Assembly: GCF_037975245.1 (NCBI RefSeq)
Contig: NC_092566.1
Location: forward strand, 6,078,001-6,142,000
Length of the DNA: 64,000 nucleotides
Direction: 5' to 3'
Source: Apostichopus japonicus
Lineage: Eukaryota; Echinodermata; Holothuroidea; Aspidochirotida; Stichopodidae
This document shows positions 62,231-64,000 of this stretch, in pieces (position 1 is the first letter of the stretch; each line of letters begins with the position of its first letter). The translations under genes and the position numbers were made by a program. The notes under the pieces were generated by a model that did no database searches, was not told the DNA's origin, and saw nothing but the letters and a program-made list of their open reading frames with translations.

Positions 62231-62485
62231 CTAAAAAGGCATCTCAGTGGTTAACGCCGGTGCCTTCCAATCATAAGGTCTCCAGCTCCAGTCACTCCAA
62301 GATTGATGTATGTCGTCCAGTTACAGAGTTGTTGACAATTGACAATTCATAATCATGGACGTTAAATATGAATCTATGAGACTGACTTCAGTCAGCTTGC
62401 GGCTTTGATAAGCCAATGATGGCTTCTTCGCGAGTTCCTGCTTGCAGGAGTATCTAAAATACATACATACATACATGCTAAAAAA
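62231..62485 (+). mobile_element. tRNA-derived SINE with (ACAT)n tail and flanking duplication
   Basis: The copy runs from about 62238 to 62477. Its head has an A-box-like CATCTCAGTGG followed by GTTAACGCCGGTGCC, and a decayed B-box region (CTCCAGTCACTCC), a typical tRNA-related layout. A unique body follows. It includes a GATGTATGTCGTCCAGTTAC segment and a stem-loop, TCCTGC-TT-GCAGGA (about 62436-62449). The copy ends in an (ACAT)n tail (about 62459-62475). CTAAAAA (62231-62237) and CTAAAAAA (62478-62485) flank it as a short near-perfect target duplication. There is no coding capacity; mobilisation would depend on a partner LINE. The degraded promoter suggests an old copy. Confidence 0.72.
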
Positions 62486-63823
62486 GGTATCTTTATATGT
62501 ATCGTCTCGGCGATCGTATACTGTGTGTCGTCACAGGACCGTTTGCCAAAAAAAAACTTCCGGTGCAAGTTCCGAATGCTTGGATCACGCTTATCATGTG
62601 CATTTAAATCAAAACAAGGAAGTGTGTGTGTAGGCAGGGGATAACTTAAGGTCTTCATTAAGTTTTACCCCCTAATTAAACCAGAACGTGGGTAACTGAG
62701 TGACTCGTTCTGTCCTTAGCACAAAAGAATTTATTTTATGCTGGGGGTGGGCCAGTCAAAGTATCTATTATTCTTTGAATGGATTTGGGATAAGCTTCTC
62801 TATACAATTTCGTGATCATTTACTAGTTACTTTCCTTTCAACAATGATGCCGGTGCACTGCAGCGTGAAATTCTTGTTCCGATTGCTTTAAACTGTGAAG
62901 TGCAAATGTTGACCTATATTTGCGGTAGTATACGGAACTTTTCCCCGTATGTTATAATAAGAGGTAAAATAGACAAACTTAAACCTCGGCAGACCAATCT
63001 CTAACAGTTAAACCGTATTGTGTGGGCTAGTACCTGGTGGCACACACTATATCAAGCGTAAAGGGGTTCAACGCAAAGGTGGGCTACCCAAACCAGGTAA
63101 TTTTTGGCACTAAATTATCACTTGTCCGTATTTTCGTCGCAACGTCTGATATAATCGTTATTTTCAAGTTATTTTACATCTCGGGAGTAGAAATAGCTGC
63201 TCTCCCCCTTTCATGATGTATATGTTCTTGATATTTCGGCCCCTTGGAGAATATAGGTCTGGATTATAGATGACTCCTGCTTCCGATAGTCAAGCTGCGT
63301 TTCATTAGACAATGCGACCTTCTGAATCATTGGATGTTGTCATGGAAACGGTTTTGTTGCAAGGAATGTTTTTAGCCTTTTCTCCCGTTGTTGGTTACCG
63401 GCATAGATTAGGAATCCTTGATGTGACGTCACGATATTCGTGACGATAGTCAAGGCACATTCTTGTGGTCTATAGGATTAAGGAAATCCTATATACTTAG
63501 CCCATACAAATACGAAACATGAACGTATAGATTTGTACCCACTGATCTTCGATTTTCCATTTACCTTTGTATGAAAGCGTTGCATGGGTTTCTCGATCGT
63601 TTTTCTTTTTTTGTGTACGTGTTTCCTTTTCTTGTCAAGGCAGGCGTTATATTTCATACCACCAGCTAACGATTCCTTTCGTCAGCGAAAATACAAGCCA
63701 TTCATTAAGCTATCTTCATGGCGGTTATAGTCAATTTAATGTGCTTCCTTTTATGCCCAACTGTCACCCTTACTGTTTCGGCAGGATCGAGACTGGGCCT
63801 ATTGTGAACGATGTTCTCAATCT
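62486..63823. other. No recognisable gene
   Basis: Unique AT-rich DNA with GTGACGTCAC at 63423-63432 and an X-box-like motif at 63336-63349. The 93-codon frame at 63567-63848 matches no known family. Confidence 0.55.
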
Positions 63824-63825
63824 CT

Positions 63826-63851
63826 TGACCTTTATTGACCTTCATTGACCT
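63826..63851 (-). promoter_or_regulatory. Triple DR4 nuclear-receptor-type half-sites
   Basis: On the minus strand three perfect AGGTCA half-sites stand head to tail with exactly four bases between them (plus-strand TGACCT at 63826, 63836 and 63846). DR4 is the classical spacing for RXR heterodimers with thyroid-hormone or LXR-type receptors. It may equally be a three-copy 10-bp tandem repeat. No target gene is visible. Confidence 0.4.
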
Positions 63852-64000
63852 CTTATGCTGCTGCTTCTTCGAGGTATTCTTGCGAGTCACGAATATAATA
63901 ACATCAATATACTAGCCAATACTCCACATTCATAACGCATCCTTCCCTGTGGCCAGAGTGCAGGGAGCTGACCACAAATAGGAGAAATACCCTTGTCCAT
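63852..64000. other. No recognisable gene
   Basis: Short unique tail of the window. It contains CAGGGAGCTG at 63961-63970, a 10-mer also found in the arms of the 50.1-kb palindrome. Confidence 0.5.

Noticed and set aside
63961-63970. CAGGGAGCTG shared with the 50.1-kb palindrome
   Set aside because: A single 10-mer match in 64 kb on two strands is plausible by chance.
1-64000. CRISPR arrays, bacterial operons, rRNA genes, prophage
   Set aside because: No spaced direct repeats, dense ORFs or rRNA-like sequence; the composition and repeats are those of an animal genome.

Overview
This window looks like non-coding DNA from an animal (metazoan) nuclear genome, most likely a marine invertebrate. 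It is AT-rich. It has no operons, no dense ORFs and no long open frame: the longest is 125 codons. With about one stop per 14-15 codons at this base composition, chance alone should give roughly a dozen frames of 95 codons or more, and about a dozen are seen. Microsatellites, minisatellites, tRNA-derived retroposon sequence, a LINE fragment and foldback/MITE-type DNA transposons fill the space. Frequent TAGGCCTA octamers and the look of the repeats make me lean to an echinoderm or another deuterostome. That is inference from familiarity, not proof.

Layout. 0-10 kb: mostly unique AT-rich sequence. It holds a 5'-truncated LINE insertion (5031-5372, minus) with a perfect 10-bp target-site duplication, a cluster of AGATATCT-like motifs (6.5-6.7 kb), one weak candidate terminal exon (6948-7190, minus) and a 15-bp minisatellite (8.7 kb). 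10-20 kb: a 660-bp tandem array with an exact 41-bp period, and two (TA)n arrays. 20-36 kb: a large inverted repeat (arms near 21.2 and 21.85 kb), a (TA)n pair at 27.4 kb and a tRNA-like sequence at 32.5 kb. 36-50 kb: a complete 630-bp hAT-like non-autonomous transposon (35919-36548) with matching termini, a perfect 8-bp target duplication and an internal triplication. Next come a 62-bp perfect palindrome (43.7 kb), a CRE pair with ETS/NRF1-like sites (44.0-44.3 kb), a 32-bp poly(T) tract and a 40-bp perfect palindrome (50.1 kb). 50-64 kb: an 18-bp minisatellite, a (TA)n array, a 98%-identical 105-bp duplication, a second element related to the 36-kb transposon, a SINE with an (ACAT)n tail and flanking duplication (62.2-62.5 kb), and a triple DR4 nuclear-receptor-type motif (63.8 kb).

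No protein-coding gene could be identified with confidence, so no pathway can be described. The most solid results are four mobile-element insertions or families defined from the sequence itself, and two over-represented palindromic octamers: TGACGTCA (12 exact copies) and TAGGCCTA (7 exact copies). There is also a striking excess of long G/C homopolymers. I found no convincing undescribed molecular system. The foldback element, the hAT-like element family and the octamer excess deserve follow-up most.
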